Positions 33,531 to 45,182 of a DNA stretch of 64,000 bases are shown here, one piece after another. How positions within the stretch are numbered: position 1 is the first letter of the stretch; each line of letters starts with the position of its first letter. This DNA is from Emydura subglobosa. Lineage: Eukaryota; Chordata; Testudines; Chelidae. The stretch spans positions 98,216,979-98,280,978 of the forward strand of contig ML679946.1 in assembly GCA_007922225.1 (NCBI GenBank), given 5' to 3'. The notes under the pieces are model-generated. The model had not been told where the DNA came from. It ran no database searches and saw nothing but the letters and a program-made list of their open reading frames with translations. Both the position numbers and the translations under genes were made by a program.

Positions 33531-34914
33531 CTTTCTCTGTGGCCTACTGACGACGTCTGCATTGCTGAGTTCGAGGGGTGGCCCATCAGCCTCACAATCC
33601 CCTTTTGCTTCTTTCTAAACAGAATAAGGGAATCCCACAGTGTTAGTGGGGAAACCCCAGTAATGACACGGGCAGGTTCTCCATGATCCTTCCTGGTTAC
33701 CTGGGACAGCAAAACAATTCTTCCAACTCTGTTTGTTTGTTTATCGGCCAATGGCTGGACAGCCACACCCATCTTTTTCTCCGTAGGGGCCTTACCTAGC
33801 AGTTACTTCCTGGGGCTGTTACTCCTTTGCCCTCTGGGACAGATGTGGGATAGGGAGTGAGCAGAGTGGAACAGTGAGTTCCCTTTCTCTCCAAGGGACT
33901 TCACAACTCCCAGCCACACAAAGAAGTGTTAATGTGCGGAGAGAATCCAAGCCTTCTACAAAGTGAGCTGCTCAGAAGACAGCGGGTGTTTGTTGTGGCT
34001 ATTTTCTCCAGGAGTTTCATTCCCGTTTTAATACCCAAAAGCAGAATGGGAAGGCCAGTGTTCAAAGACAGATGCCCACGTCCTGTATTTGAGTGATTAA
34101 AATCAACACTTAGGTCCAAAAACACACGGGATATCCAGGCTTCTAGGTGCCCAGTTAAATGTGACACCTATACATCTAATGTAGCCCCCAGTTAAAAAAA
34201 AATGTTAAAGGCAGGTGATTGTTATTTTAAAAATACCTCCTTTATCTTTTTTTTTTTTTTTTTAAATTGCTTGATGTGACCTTTAAGAAAAGATAATATT
34301 GAAAACTGCATAAGATGTAAAGGTCTGTCTTTAATCTGTAGAAACAAGCACATTCCACCTTGCAACTGCAGATGCAACCATAAGTCACTTCACTGTGCCA
34401 AGGTGTTGCTGGGCTCACCAAAGATTTAGGGCCAGTTTATATAAGCTGTAATACCATTGGTAGACACAACAAGGTGAATTAAGGACAGGGTAGCAGCTTT
34501 AATTTGGGACTTGCTTGCTTTTGTCAATTCAGATCAGACGCTTAATGTCATTTTCACAGAGATTACATGTTTAACATTAATAGTCTCTTCAGTTTCACAT
34601 TTATGCATTAATTGCATTTCTTTGAGAATTTCAGACCTTCTCAAGTATATAAAGAACCGAGGCATATTTATCAATAGAAATATAAACATACTGGGCAAAT
34701 ATTATGATCTCTTTAGGTCTCTCATCCCCACAGATTATTTACATTACAAACATTTCAGTCGGGGGAGGCACAGTAATTAAGTTGTGCTGTAACTGCTCCA
34801 ATAGCTGAGAAAAAAAATTCTCCTTCTTCCATCTGTAGATAGCAACAAAGTTGGGAGGCAAGGATTCCAGAAAATCTTTTAAATAAAAGATTAAGCTATT
34901 TATGTGAGAAGGAA
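33531..34914. other. Unassigned non-coding DNA
   Basis: No element or gene recognised. T-run at about 34248-34263. Frames 33425-33772 (-), 33901-34167 (-) and 34511-34780 (+) carry no domain. Confidence 0.35.
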
Positions 34915-35065
34915 AGGATTGTATTATAGTGAAAGCACTGGCCTGGGCTGTTCAATGCTTGGCTCTGCCAGAAATTTCCTCTATAATTTGGGCAGTTTAT
35001 TTAATCTCTGTCTGACGCACATCCCCATCTGTACTATAATAGGTCTTTTCTACCTCTGTCTGTCT
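34915..35065 (+). repeat. CORE-SINE/MIR-like relic
   Basis: 'tagtgaaagcactggcctgg', 'gcttggctctgccagaaatt', 'aatttgggcagtttatttaa', 'catccccatctgtactataa'. Sense orientation, strongly diverged. Confidence 0.6.
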
Positions 35066-36190
35066 TGTCTACTTATAAATTGTACGGTGAAGGGATGTTT
35101 TTACTATTCATGTACAGTGGCAAGAACAACTGTGTCTTGATTTGGACCGAAGCGTCTAAATTGTTATTGTTAATAGCTTTTGTAAAACAAAAAAAAATGT
35201 ATGTTCTTATCTTACGCCCTACATTCAGGTATTGAATGACTGTGTCCCTTTAAAAAGAATGCACAGGGTGATTGAACTCACACACAATGAATTCTACAGT
35301 AAAATGCTAGTAGGCAGCACCTATTAAGTTATTTGTTATTGGTTCATCAGAGACTCTAAGGTTTTTTCTCCTTCACAGGCATTCCTAGTCATTGGTTTGA
35401 ATCCTAATTAAAAAAAAAAAACATGCATAGTTTGTCATCTTAAAGGAATAATTCCTGATTTCAAAAGAGCAAATTAAAACTGATTTTAAGATTCTCAGGA
35501 AGAAACAAACACACACCGTGCTGACCTACCTGTAAAGCACAGATACTCTTGTGTTGCTAGGTATTTTTTACATACAGGCTGCGTCGTCCTGTGGAACAGA
35601 TGGCGTTCAGATTCTCCCATGGTACCATTTTAGGGTGCCAAGATGAACACTGCCCCCCCAAGGGATGGAATCTTGAATAGATTCATAGACTCAATCCAAA
35701 GCTGGAGCAAGGCTCCAGAAATTTAGGCTGTGTAAATTTGCTGGGATGGAAATCACAAATGTAGTTAATGTCACCTGAGTTTATCCGAACTAAAAAAACT
35801 GTTGCTTAGGGTTCTTCAAGATTACTGAGGCTCAGTTGTCAGGGTTTTTGTGCTAAGCACAGGAATAAGGGTTGGGGTGCCAGGTGGCATTCGTTGTTCT
35901 CCAGATTGTCCAGTCCCTGGTAAAGCAGCCTCAGGCCTGTCTTCTGTTACTTGTATGTATAGATGAATCTAGTCTCCTCACAACAATGGATATACCTTAG
36001 GGACTGCAGACTTCTTACATACAAATATATGATTTAATCTGCTTCATTTTTAACAGAGCATTTCCCAGGGATTTCTCAGTAGCAGGTAAAGCGCCCGCAG
36101 CTCTCCTTCACCTGTTTTCTGGTTCTACAAGTGCTAGGAGTTCCCAGTCAGGGAAAGGTCTTTTTTTTTTCCTTTCTCCTCTCTGTATTC
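35066..36190. other. Repeat-poor AT-rich DNA
   Basis: No repeat recognised between 35130 and 36060; A-run at about 35409-35420. It could include conserved non-coding sequence but shows fewer distinctive motifs than 10590-11420. Confidence 0.3.
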
Positions 36191-37345
36191 TTTAGTGGTT
36201 CACATTGTATTGCTTAGTATCACTGCAACTCTGAGGGCCATGATCTCCACTGCCTGGTTAGGGGAAAAACTCTATAAAGGGCTTCACTTACCACAAACAT
36301 GCTTCCTTGTGGGTAGGCCTAGGAATTTAGCAGTCTCTCCCCATCTGGCACTCCCTGCTATTGGTTACTCATACTTTGCCCCCTTCCCCATGACTCAACC
36401 TTCTGGCCAGGTTGCTATATATTCCCCTCCTTCCAGGGTAACACATTCCCATAGGACAAGCTGTGCTGATGCCACCTCAGATGGTCTTCTGTGCCACTTC
36501 ACGGTGTCTGGTAGGGGAACCCAGACCCCCCTGCTACTCTGGGTTCCATCCTGGGGACCCTATGCCCAGCAATCCAGGTCTGCTCAGTCTCAAACCCTGT
36601 TTCTGTTTCCCTGGGCTCCTTCCTACCTGACCTTTCTATCTCCCTGACTATCTTTGGTTTACCACTGGAGCTTCCTCCACTCCCCATGGCTACTTCACCC
36701 CTCTAGGCCTCTTGTAAGATTCCCTAGTCCAGCCCAGGAACCCAGGGCTTACTCTTCACCTGGATCTCCTACTTGTCCCTAGCCAAGTGTCCTTCCCACT
36801 GGTGAGTGACTGCAAACCTCCTCCCTTAAGCCCCTTCCTGCTCTCATTTCCTGGCTTTATAATCCTATCCCAGCTCCTCTCCTAGCTGGGCTTCATCTGC
36901 CATTAGGCCCTATCAATTCCTGGTTCCCCTCCAGGTATGGTTGTCAATAGTCCTGTATTACAAGGGAAGTCCCTTATTTAAATAGAAAATTGCCCATCCC
37001 ATACTAAATCAATTCAGGATGCCTATTATCCTGTATTTTATGGTTACCATCTGGCTGATTTTTGTACACCATCGTTGGTGAAAATGTGCTGTTTATTTTT
37101 TCACTGGGATCAACTGAGGGTACATTGGTCCCAGTGAAAAAATCCTATGCTTACGGCAGGTTTTTTTTCACCTGGGCCAAAAAAAAGCATTTGTCCTTCC
37201 CCCAGGCTCCTCAAATCCTTTCTGGCCCTTCTCTGAGATCTCATGGTTACCCATGTCTCAGATCTCCACGGCCTCTCCCTAGCCCCACTCCCAGGTTCCT
37301 CCCTCAATTCATCACAGTCCCTTAGCTCACACTAGAGACCCTCGG
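36191..37345. other. GC-rich, pyrimidine-rich block of unknown origin
   Basis: Plus strand is unusually C+T-rich ('ccctccttccagggtaaca', 'cctgggctccttcctacctg'). This opens a 150-codon frame (36195-36647 +) plus 37062-37325 (+), without protein features. Composition resembles the antisense LTR at 15075-15760, so one or two decayed LTRs in minus orientation are possible; I see no matching termini. Confidence 0.35.
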
Positions 37346-37559
37346 TTACTTCTCTTCCCCAACACATCTAGCCTTCTGTCAATCTTTGTAGAGAGCTTTC
37401 TGAGTCCGTTATCTCTCCTAGAGAACTGCATTATATAGTCCCCACAGGCAGTCACCTGACCCCTGCTGAGTGTCTTTGCACTTGGCACCACATGCAGTCC
37501 TTTTTAGGCCAAAAGCATTAACTCTCTCATTAACATTAACACAGAGAGAGGCCCTGCAC
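37346..37559. other. Short unassigned spacer
   Basis: Nothing recognisable. Confidence 0.3.
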
Positions 37560-37720
37560 ATCCCATCTCAGGGATGTTGATAAATATTATTCTCACTTTA
37601 CAGAGGAGAAACTGAGGCACAGAGAGGAGAAGAGGTCCCCACAGTAAACCCCTGGCAGGAATAGAACTCAGGAGTCCTAGCTGTCTCCAAGCCATACCAT
37701 CTCCCTACAACAAAACTCAG
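37560..37720 (-). repeat. CORE-SINE/MIR-like relic
   Basis: 'attattctcactttacagag', 'gagaaactgaggcacagaga', 'aatagaactcaggagtccta', 'gccataccatctccctac'. Antisense copy. Confidence 0.8.
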
Positions 37721-38180
37721 CTCAATGGCCTCACACACACATTTCTAGAGTGAGTTACTTTCTTGACATAGTCCTATCCACTTCCTAAACAGAGCATTAA
37801 TCTTACTATTCTTCAGGTGTCAAAAATGTACAGTGCATGCAGGAAAAGAGCTGGCAATTTATCTCTGAATTCAGCTGCAGAATCTTAAGGAGATAAAGGA
37901 ATGGCACTGACTTGTCATGACTCAGTTCTGTTGAAAACTCCAGTGTTGGTTGTCCAAGGATTCCAGGAGCTCTTCTGTCCCTGTTTCTATTATCTCTTTC
38001 TCAGCTGAGAGATGACAGTGTTCTGATGTGGGTTTAAAACACCCCTACCCAATAAAGCCTTCTCTCATAATCGATGCTCCTACACACACAATCCAGGTGT
38101 CTCTTTCCTATATGAATGGTGAGAGACGGTGATAGATGCTATATAAAAATCCAACGCTCACAGAAAGATTAGATTAGTCT
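37721..38180. other. Unassigned DNA
   Basis: No gene or repeat recognised. Confidence 0.3.
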
Positions 38181-38330
38181 AGTGCTTCTCAATCTTTCTC
38201 CTACTCCAAGAGCCCCCTACTATCTAGCCAGGACCAAACTGGAGCTCCTCTTCCTATTTAGCAATCTGGAAAGGGCAAGAAGGTTGTGAGTGACCCCTGA
38301 CACTTGTTTGGACCTCCCTATTGCTACTAC
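38181..38330. repeat. Probable hAT-type MITE remnant
   Basis: 'agtgcttctcaatctttctc' followed by 'agagccccctactatctagc' resembles the CAGTG.TTCTCAA terminus of hAT non-autonomous elements (compare the intact copy at 54171). The opposite terminus is not recognisable. Confidence 0.45.
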
Positions 38331-38529
38331 CGTAACATCCCTTGTATTAGCTAGATAGAATTGTATGTAAGAGTTCTTTTAAGTATCTAAATTTTGAGGC
38401 CTTTTTGAAAACATGAAGTCATAATTACAGTGATGGCAGTAACAGTAATAATAATAACGACATACATTTCATCTGGGTTTGGTGAACTCATTTTGCTTAA
38501 TTTTGATTGCTGGTTTGAAAGCTTGTCTC
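38331..38529. other. Short AT-rich spacer
   Basis: Contains 'cagtaataataataacga', a short AAT run; otherwise nothing. Confidence 0.3.
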
Positions 38530-39505
38530 TAAATCAAACATAGATTTATAGATACTAAGGCCAGAAGGGACCACTGTGATCATCTAGTCTGCCCTTCTGT
38601 ATAACACAGGCCACAGGGCTTCCCTAAATTATTTCTTGTTTGAGGCAGAGAATTTTGTATTCTTGTTTAGAAAAACATCAAATTTTGATTTGAAAAGTGC
38701 CAGTGACGGATATGTATTTTAATGGTTAATTATCCTCATTGTGAAAAATATGTGTCTCCTTTCTTGTCCAAATTTGTCTAACTTAAACTGCCACCAATTG
38801 GATCTTATTATACCTTTGTCTGTGAGACTAAAGAGACCTCAACTATCAAATGTCTGTTCCCCATATAGATACTTATATAGTGTCATCTAGTCACTCCTTA
38901 GCCTTCCATTAAGCTAAACAGATTTAGCTCCTTGATTCTTTCACTGTCAAACATCTTTTCCAATCCTTTAATCATTCTCCTGGTTCTTCTCTGAATCCTC
39001 CCAAATTTGTCTTTGAACTGTGGACTCTAGAAGAATACAGTTATTCCAGTAGCAATCACACCAGTGCTGAATAAAGAGGTAATATAACCTCTCTATTCTT
39101 ATTTGATATTCCCCTGTTTACAAATTCAAGGAATCCTTTGGCTGCAGCATTGCAATAGGAACTCATGTTCAGCTAGTTTTCCACCATAACTCCCAAGTCC
39201 TTTTAGAATCACTGCTTCCCAGGATTGAGTCCTGCATCCTATAAGTATGGCCTGCATTCTTTCTACCTTGATGTATAATCTTGTATTTGATACTATTAAA
39301 CTCATGTTATTTGCTTGTGCCCAGCTTACAAGTGATCCAGATCACTGTATATCAGTGACCTGTCCTATTCTTTATTTACCATTCCCCCAGCCTTTGTGCC
39401 ACCTGCAAACTTTATCAATAATAATTTCATGTTTTCTTCCAGCTCATTGATGTTAAATTGTATAGGACCAAGAACCATCCGCACAAGACCCCACTAGAAA
39501 CAAAC
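38530..39505 (-). mobile_element. CR1 LINE, 3' portion (split copy)
   Basis: Antisense: 3' terminus 'ctaaggccagaagggaccac', 'tgatcatctagtctgccctt', then ORF2 C-terminus complement ('ttctctgaatcctcccaaat') and RT complement up to 'agaccccactagaaa', i.e. the SSGV motif before the RT GSVLGP box. Continues beyond the inserted LTR at 40655. The last five bases, CAAAC, are the upstream target duplication. Confidence 0.92.
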
Positions 39506-40649
39506 TCTGACAATCCATATTCACCCCTTTGCACACTATTATGATAACCTTTGTACAAGTATACCTTGTGAGGTATCATTTGAAAACTCATAACTTGCTG
39601 GTCAATATTGTCCTCTTAAAATATGTGTGGCAACATTGTATATAAAGTTATAAGATTCCACTGTATCATAGAATCATAGAAGATTAGGGTCAGAAGGTCA
39701 TCTAGTCCAATACCAACACTGTATGGTGTTACTAAGATATATTGCAAGTCTGGGGAGCAGCCAAACCAGTTGCTCAGAGACAAGAGAAAAGTTTATGTCA
39801 GGTGTAAACAGGCCAAATGGGCCATCCCCTGTTAAGTGGATATTCATTGTCAGGAAAAGGGACATTGGCAAAAAATCTACATCTTCAAAAAGAAATAGCT
39901 TCTGGTTCCCATCCACACAGATTTTCTACCTTCTGAACCTCAGTTGGAGATGCTTCTTGAAGAAGGGAAGGAACTATAAAAAGGGAGGGCAGATGCCCCA
40001 AATCATTGCTCCCTTTCTCTCTACCTACAGCGTCCTCAACTCCTGAAGAACAAAGAAAGCAACACTGGGCTTGGAGAGGGATCCTGACTGAAAGAATTTC
40101 AGCCAGTAGAACTACTGAAGCATGTGGTGAGAGAGCCTTTCCTTTGAATTCACTCTAGCTTGTTAAGTAAGGCGTTAGTTGTGTGTTTTACTTTTATTTT
40201 TCTTGTAACCAATTCTGACTTTTGTGCCTCACTACTTGTGTTAATTTAAAATCTATCCCTTTATACTTAATAAACTTGTTTTATTGTTTTATGTGAACCA
40301 GTGTGTTTGGCTTGAAGTGTTTGGGAAACTTCATTTTGGATAACAGGATTTGTGCATAAAAATCTGTTAATAAAAGATGGATTTTATATGAGTTTATATT
40401 GTCCAGGAGAGCGCTGGGAAGTATAAGGTGTACATTTTTGGGGAAAGTCTGGGACTGGAATTTTGCTCTGCAGTATAATTCAAGAATTGCTGGCTGCAAC
40501 TCTCATACAAGATAACTAGGAGTAATTTACGTGCTGGAGGCTATGTGTGATCAGACCATGAGTGGTAGCTTTCATAGAAAAGCAGTGTAATAGGTACCCC
40601 AGGTTAGAGAGCTGTTCATTAGTCCAGATTATACCTTGGGTATGTCACA
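39506..40649 (+). mobile_element. Solo LTR (1,144 bp) inserted in CR1
   Basis: Begins 'tctgacaatccat' (TG lost by one change) and ends 'cttgggtatgtcaca'. Flanked by CAAAC (39501-39505) and CACAC (40650-40654); the uninterrupted CR1 here would read 'ctagaaacacacctactt', so the target was CACAC. TATA-like 'ctataaaaaggg' at 39974-39985 and AATAAA at 40269-40274 are about 295 bp apart, as in an LTR. The end resembles that of the LTR at 15075-15760. Frame 39723-40046 (+) is not protein-like. Confidence 0.85.
39663..39714 (-). mobile_element. CR1 LINE 3' tail nested inside the LTR
   Basis: 'tcatagaatcatagaagatt' then 'cagaaggtcatctagtccaa' is an antisense CR1 3' terminus of only about 50 bases, lying in the U3-like part of the LTR. 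Confidence 0.85.
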
Positions 40650-40654
40650 CACAC

Positions 40655-41550
40655 CTACTTGATGATGATTCCCTGTTTACAATTATATTTTGAAACTAGT
40701 CAGTTAGCCAGTTTCTAATCCATTTAATGTGTACCATGATAATTTTATATTACAATGTTGTTAGTTTCTTAATCAAAATGTCATGTGGTACTAAGTAAAA
40801 TGCCCTACAATGTTTACTTTATTATATCAACACTATCACCTTTCTCATGTAAAATTGTAATCTCATCAAAGAAAGATATCAAGTTAGTTTGACAAGATCC
40901 ATTTTCTATAAACCTATGTCGATTGGCATTAATTATGTTTCCTTCTTCTAATTCCTTATTAATCAGTCCCATATCTGCCTCTCTTTTGTTTTGCCTGCGA
41001 TCAATGTCAGGCTGACAGGCTTATAATTACCCAGGTCATCTTATTTACTCGTTTTTAAATACTAGCACAATATGAACTTTCTTCTGGTCCTCTGGAACTT
41101 CTCCAGTGTTCCAAGACTTAATGAAAATCACCATTAACAGTTGAGAGAACAGCTTGGTCAGCACTTTTAAAACTCTTGAATGTAAGTTATCTGGACCTGC
41201 TGATTTTAAAATGTCTAGCTTTAGTAATTGCTGTTTAATATTATCTTTAGTTACCATCAGATTAGAAAATATTTCATCATCATCATGTGATATGACTTCA
41301 TCACTTGTAACTTTCCCAAATGCAGAACAAATATATTTATTGAACACTTCTTCCTTTCTGTTTTTATACTGACAATTGTACCATTTCCATCTAGTAATAG
41401 ACACATGCCATCCAGTTTCCTTTTTGTTGCTAATATACCTGGGAAAACTCGTTGCTTTCTTCTTCTTCTTCTTCTTCTTCTATTAATAACTGCTTTCACT
41501 TCCCTTGTAAACCAGATTGGCTCCTTGATTATAGGATTATATTTTTTTTC
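40655..41550 (-). mobile_element. CR1 LINE, 5' portion (split copy)
   Basis: Continues the CR1 of 38530-39505. The minus frame 41045-41404 encodes RT N-terminal sequence with 'LLKLDILKSAGPDNLHSRVL' and 'IFIKSWNTGEVPEDQKKVHI', closely matching CR1 RT. The adjoining frame 41257-41721 gives 'KEPIWFTREVKAVINRR' from the linker after the endonuclease. A (TCT)n expansion at 41458-41482 encodes an Arg run in this frame. Confidence 0.92.
41045..41404 (-). pseudogene. CR1 RT N-terminal fragment
   Basis: 119 codons free of stops, with the CR1 'GPD.LH.RVLK' and 'TGEVPED' motifs in order. The catalytic box would lie in the part beyond the LTR insertion, near 39400, and is damaged there. No function expected. 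Confidence 0.88.
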
Positions 41551-41661
41551 GGGGGAGTGGGGGCAGTAAAATGTTTGGACATCTTCATATAAGAGATGCT
41601 GTGAAAAAGAGGAGAGAAAAAAATAAAGAATGGAAAAGAGAAGGCAGTTAGAATATATATG
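41551..41661. other. Spacer between opposed CR1 copies
   Basis: Short purine-rich segment and 'atatatatgtatatatac'; no element named. Confidence 0.3.
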
Positions 41662-41752
41662 TATATATACTGGGGAAGTTCTATGGTATGTGTTATACAG
41701 GAGGTCTGACTTGATGACCACAATGGTTCCTTCTGGCCTTGGAATCTATGGA
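41662..41752 (+). mobile_element. CR1 LINE 3' end
   Basis: 'gaagttctatggtatgtgtt', 'caggaggtctgacttgatga', 'ggttccttctggccttggaa', then 'tctatgg'. Sense orientation, 3' terminal fragment. Confidence 0.85.
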
Positions 41753-43004
41753 TATAGAGCATAAGCTTCTTTTCAACTGATGATACATTTTTCTGGCATC
41801 CCTACTATTCATCCAGGACTGAGAAGTGTTTTAACATGATGTGTGGATAGTCTAGTGCTTTCACCACAAGATATCCCTCAGAAGACCTCTGAAAATTTCC
41901 GTTAGTTAGAAGTCAGGTTACTTCCACTGTATTCTTCCTCTTGGAAAAGTGTTTTAGGAGTCCACTTGCTAACACAGGGGCTAAATCCTGCAGTCCTTAA
42001 TCAAGCAAGACTTCCATTAAAGTCATGAAAGTTTTTCTCTGAATACAGACTTCAGTATATAACCCACTGAGATATGCATTTTAAAAAATTGGCCAATTGC
42101 CATTACTTCGTGTTCCTTTCCTCAATTTAAAGAGAGATTTCAGGGAGAAAGGGGGGTTTCTTTATTGTCTAGTATCTATTATTTATGAACGTGAAAGAAC
42201 ACCTCTGAACATGTAGGAAAGTAATCACATTTTTTTACCCAAATAAATGGACTCAACTGTAAATGTACTCTGTACTCTTTTGTGTTTGGACCTTATAAGC
42301 TGTGAATTTTTGCCACAATTACTTTTTGAAGTCTGTCTTCTTTCAGAGTGATTTATGGACCCCTTAGTAGGAGCAAATTATTTGATAACACACAGCAGCC
42401 TTGGGCAAAAATATTTTTTTTTTTAAATCCAGAGCTGAGATAATACATTTTGTGTGAGATTGACTTGTTAACCCTTAAACTGACATTTTTCCTCCCACAA
42501 TGAATGAAAAATGGTGGACTGCAAGGTGCAGCACTCTGAAGTCTAAGCACATTAGAGGTGTTTGGACTAAAATACAGTTACTCTGACTTAACAATTTAAT
42601 TACCTTGAAAATGTCTGTCTGGGCTTTAGCATCATAGGAGCTTTTCCAAGTTTTTCCAAGTTTCAGAATTTGTGGAAATGGTTCTTATACATCCGTGAAG
42701 AAATTTCAACACATTCAGGCACTCGGGAATAGATACCAAGTAGTGAAAATCAAGGCTTTATATTTTGTAGGTGTATTACCATATTACCACACACACCCTG
42801 TCTCAATTTTTCAAACTTACTATCTGGTCACCTTTGTTTAGGTCAAATAATGAGCTTTTATCTGACTTAACCAATATGTTGGCATTTATCATGGCTAATT
42901 CATTAGCAGTTCAAGACCTTGCCCATCTCCATTCCCATTCTATATCTCAAACGTTGTCTCTTATCTTTCTCATCTCCTCTGATCCACCAGCCTTGAAACC
43001 CTAA
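41753..43004. other. Unassigned AT-rich DNA
   Basis: A SINE/MITE fragment at 41978-42040 ('ctaaatcctgcagtccttaa'). Otherwise no repeat or gene is recognised. A short direct repeat 'ttttccaagt' occurs twice at about 42643-42662. Confidence 0.35.
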
Positions 43005-44385
43005 AAACCATAGAAATCATAAAAATGTAGGACTGGAAGGGACTTCATTGATCATCTCATCCAGTCCCCAGCACTGAGGCAGGACTAAGTATTGTCTAGA
43101 CTATCCTTGACAGGTGTTTGTCTAACCTGTTCTTAAAAACCTCCACTGACAGAGATTCCACAAACTCCCTAAGTAATTTGTTTCAGTGCTTAAAGAAAAT
43201 GTCCTAACCGTCAGGATAGTTATGTTAAATTATAGCAAGAGAGGTTTATGTTAAAGTCCTGTCCTCAGTAGTTAAGGTGAACAATTTATCACCCTTCTCT
43301 TTATAACAGCTGTTATCATGTCCACCCTCAGTCTTTTCTTCTCCAGACTAAACAAACCCATTTTTTTTTCAATCTTCCCTCATTGGTCATGACCTTTAAT
43401 CTATTTTTATCTATAATTTCTAGACCTTTAATCATTTTTTGCTCCCCTCTGGACTTTCCCCAATTTGTCCACATCTTTTCCAAAGTGTGGTGCCCAGAAT
43501 CGGACACAGTACTCCAGTTGAGGCCATATAAGTGCTGAGTAGAGTGCAAAAATTACTTCTTGTCTCTTCCTTATAACACTGCTAATACAGCCCAGAATGA
43601 GGTTTGCTTTTTTTGTAACAGTATTACATTGCTGCCTCTTATTTATTTTGCAATTCACTATAACCCACCCGGATGCTTTTCTGCAGTACTACTTCCTAGA
43701 CAGTCATTTCCCATTTTGTATTTGTACCATTGATTATTGCTTCCTAAGTGGAGTACTTTACATTTGTCTTTATTGAATTTCATTCTATTTAATTCAGATC
43801 ATTTCTCCAGTTTGTCAATATCATTTTGAATTCTGATCCTGTCTTTCAAGGTACTTGCAACCCCTCCCAGGTTAGTATCATCTGCAAATTTTATAAATGT
43901 ACTTTCTATGCCATTTTCAAAATAATTTATTAAGATATTGAAGAGAACTAAACCCAGGACAGATCCCTGCCAGACTCCATTTGATATCCCCTTCCAGCTT
44001 GTGTAAACCATTGATAACTTCTCTTTGAGTACAGTTTTCCATTGGTTGTGCACCCACCTTATAATAGGTTCATCTAGGCTATACTTCTCTAGATTTTTTA
44101 TGAGATGGTCCTGTGAGACAGTACCAAAATCCTTACTACAGTTGAGATACATCACATCTACTGCTTCCCTCCTATCCACAAGGCTTGTTATCCTGTCAAA
44201 GAAGAATATTAGGTTGGTTTGTTCTTGACAAATCCATGTTGACTGTTACTTCTCACCTTATTTCTTCTAGGTGCTTACAAACTGATTGTTTGATTATTTG
44301 CTCCATTATCGTTTTGGGTACTGAATTTAAGCTGATTGGTCTATAATTTCCTGAGTTATCCTTATTCTCCCTTTCATAGTGTGCC
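43005..44385 (-). mobile_element. CR1 LINE, about 1.4 kb, antisense
   Basis: 3' terminus 'aatgtaggactggaagggac' near 43025. ORF2 C-terminus in minus frames 43328-43549 and 43428-43658 ('LIWPQLEYCVRFWAPHFGKD'), RT in 43799-44179. It ends at about 44385 where a Tx1-like LINE tail begins. Different subfamily from the copies at 15985 and 50425, judging by its 3' end. Confidence 0.93.
43799..44179 (-). pseudogene. CR1 RT fragment retaining the FADD box
   Basis: 126 codons: 'AVDVMYLNCSKDFGTVSQDH' (first catalytic region, the usual D of 'YLDFSKAFD' is N), 'GVWQGSVLGLVLFNILINYF' and 'STFIKFADDTNLGG', with the F-A-D-D catalytic pair intact. Because the upstream Asp is changed and both sides are frameshifted, it is a fossil. 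Confidence 0.9.
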
Positions 44386-44394
44386 AAAGTCAGG

Positions 44395-45182
44395 CTGGGC
44401 AGCTACAAGAGAGTGGTTTTATTGGAATCTGGGATGTGGGCGGGTTCAAGCCCGCTCTCAGTTGAAGGCCCCTCCCCCCGCATAAAGGGAGGTGCTACTG
44501 AGTCAAGGACTCAAATAATTACAGGGGGTAACCAAAGAAAGAACAGAAACAGGCATGGGGGTCAAATGTAGGAAACCTGAAGGAGACATTCATCAGAGAA
44601 CCCCAGACAGTGCCCAGTGCTCCTCAAAGGTTTCTAGGGATCCAGCAAGTGTGGCCCAAAGGAACTCTGCCCGGATACGTGGAATAGAGGAACAGAAATA
44701 GGCCCCACATCCACAGAGCACCCCCTCATCACCTCCCTGGTGTTATAGATGGCTACTTTGGCCAGCACTAGGATTGATGAGGAGGTCTTGTGACTTCGTG
44801 GGGTCATAGATAGTGTATGTGTAAATGAGAAAGTGCGGGGAAAAGTGCAGCCACAACCATAGAAAAAGGTTCTGGAGGATCTGGGAAAGGAGCTGCAACC
44901 TGGCACATTCTAGATAACTGTGCGCCAAGGTCTCCCTGATGCACCAGAAGGGGCAGGTATCAGGAAGAAGGGTGGGTAGAAATGCTGCCAGAACCTCAGC
45001 AGGAGGTTCTGGAGGAGTTGGAACAGTGGGCTACAGGTAAATGTGCACCAGAGTCTCCCTTACACTGCAGAACGGACAGGTGTCAGGGCGGGGGGTGAAC
45101 CGCGTCAGGTACATGCCTGTGCTCATGGCTCCATGAAGGAGATGCCAGCTAATATCCACAGTGGGCCCTGAGACCAAGGTTG
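44395..45182 (-). mobile_element. Tx1-like (L1-clade) LINE 3' end, copy A
   Basis: 3' UTR signature 'gtggttttattggaatctgg', then 'aaataggccccacatccaca'. The minus frames 44634-44906 and 44743-44928 contain 'SYLECARLQLLSQILQNLFL' and 'LHFSPHFLIYTYTI', the C-terminal zinc-binding tail of RTs annotated in turtles as transposon TX1 149 kDa-like proteins. Frames are broken. The zinc module is duplicated with a 137-bp period (44868 and 45005). Copy B follows directly in the same orientation. Confidence 0.82.

Noticed and set aside
36195..36647. 150-codon open frame
   Set aside because: Produced by pyrimidine-rich composition; no protein feature and no conserved start context.
41458..41482. Functional arginine-rich protein segment
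   Set aside because: It is a (TCT)n expansion within a dead CR1 reading frame.
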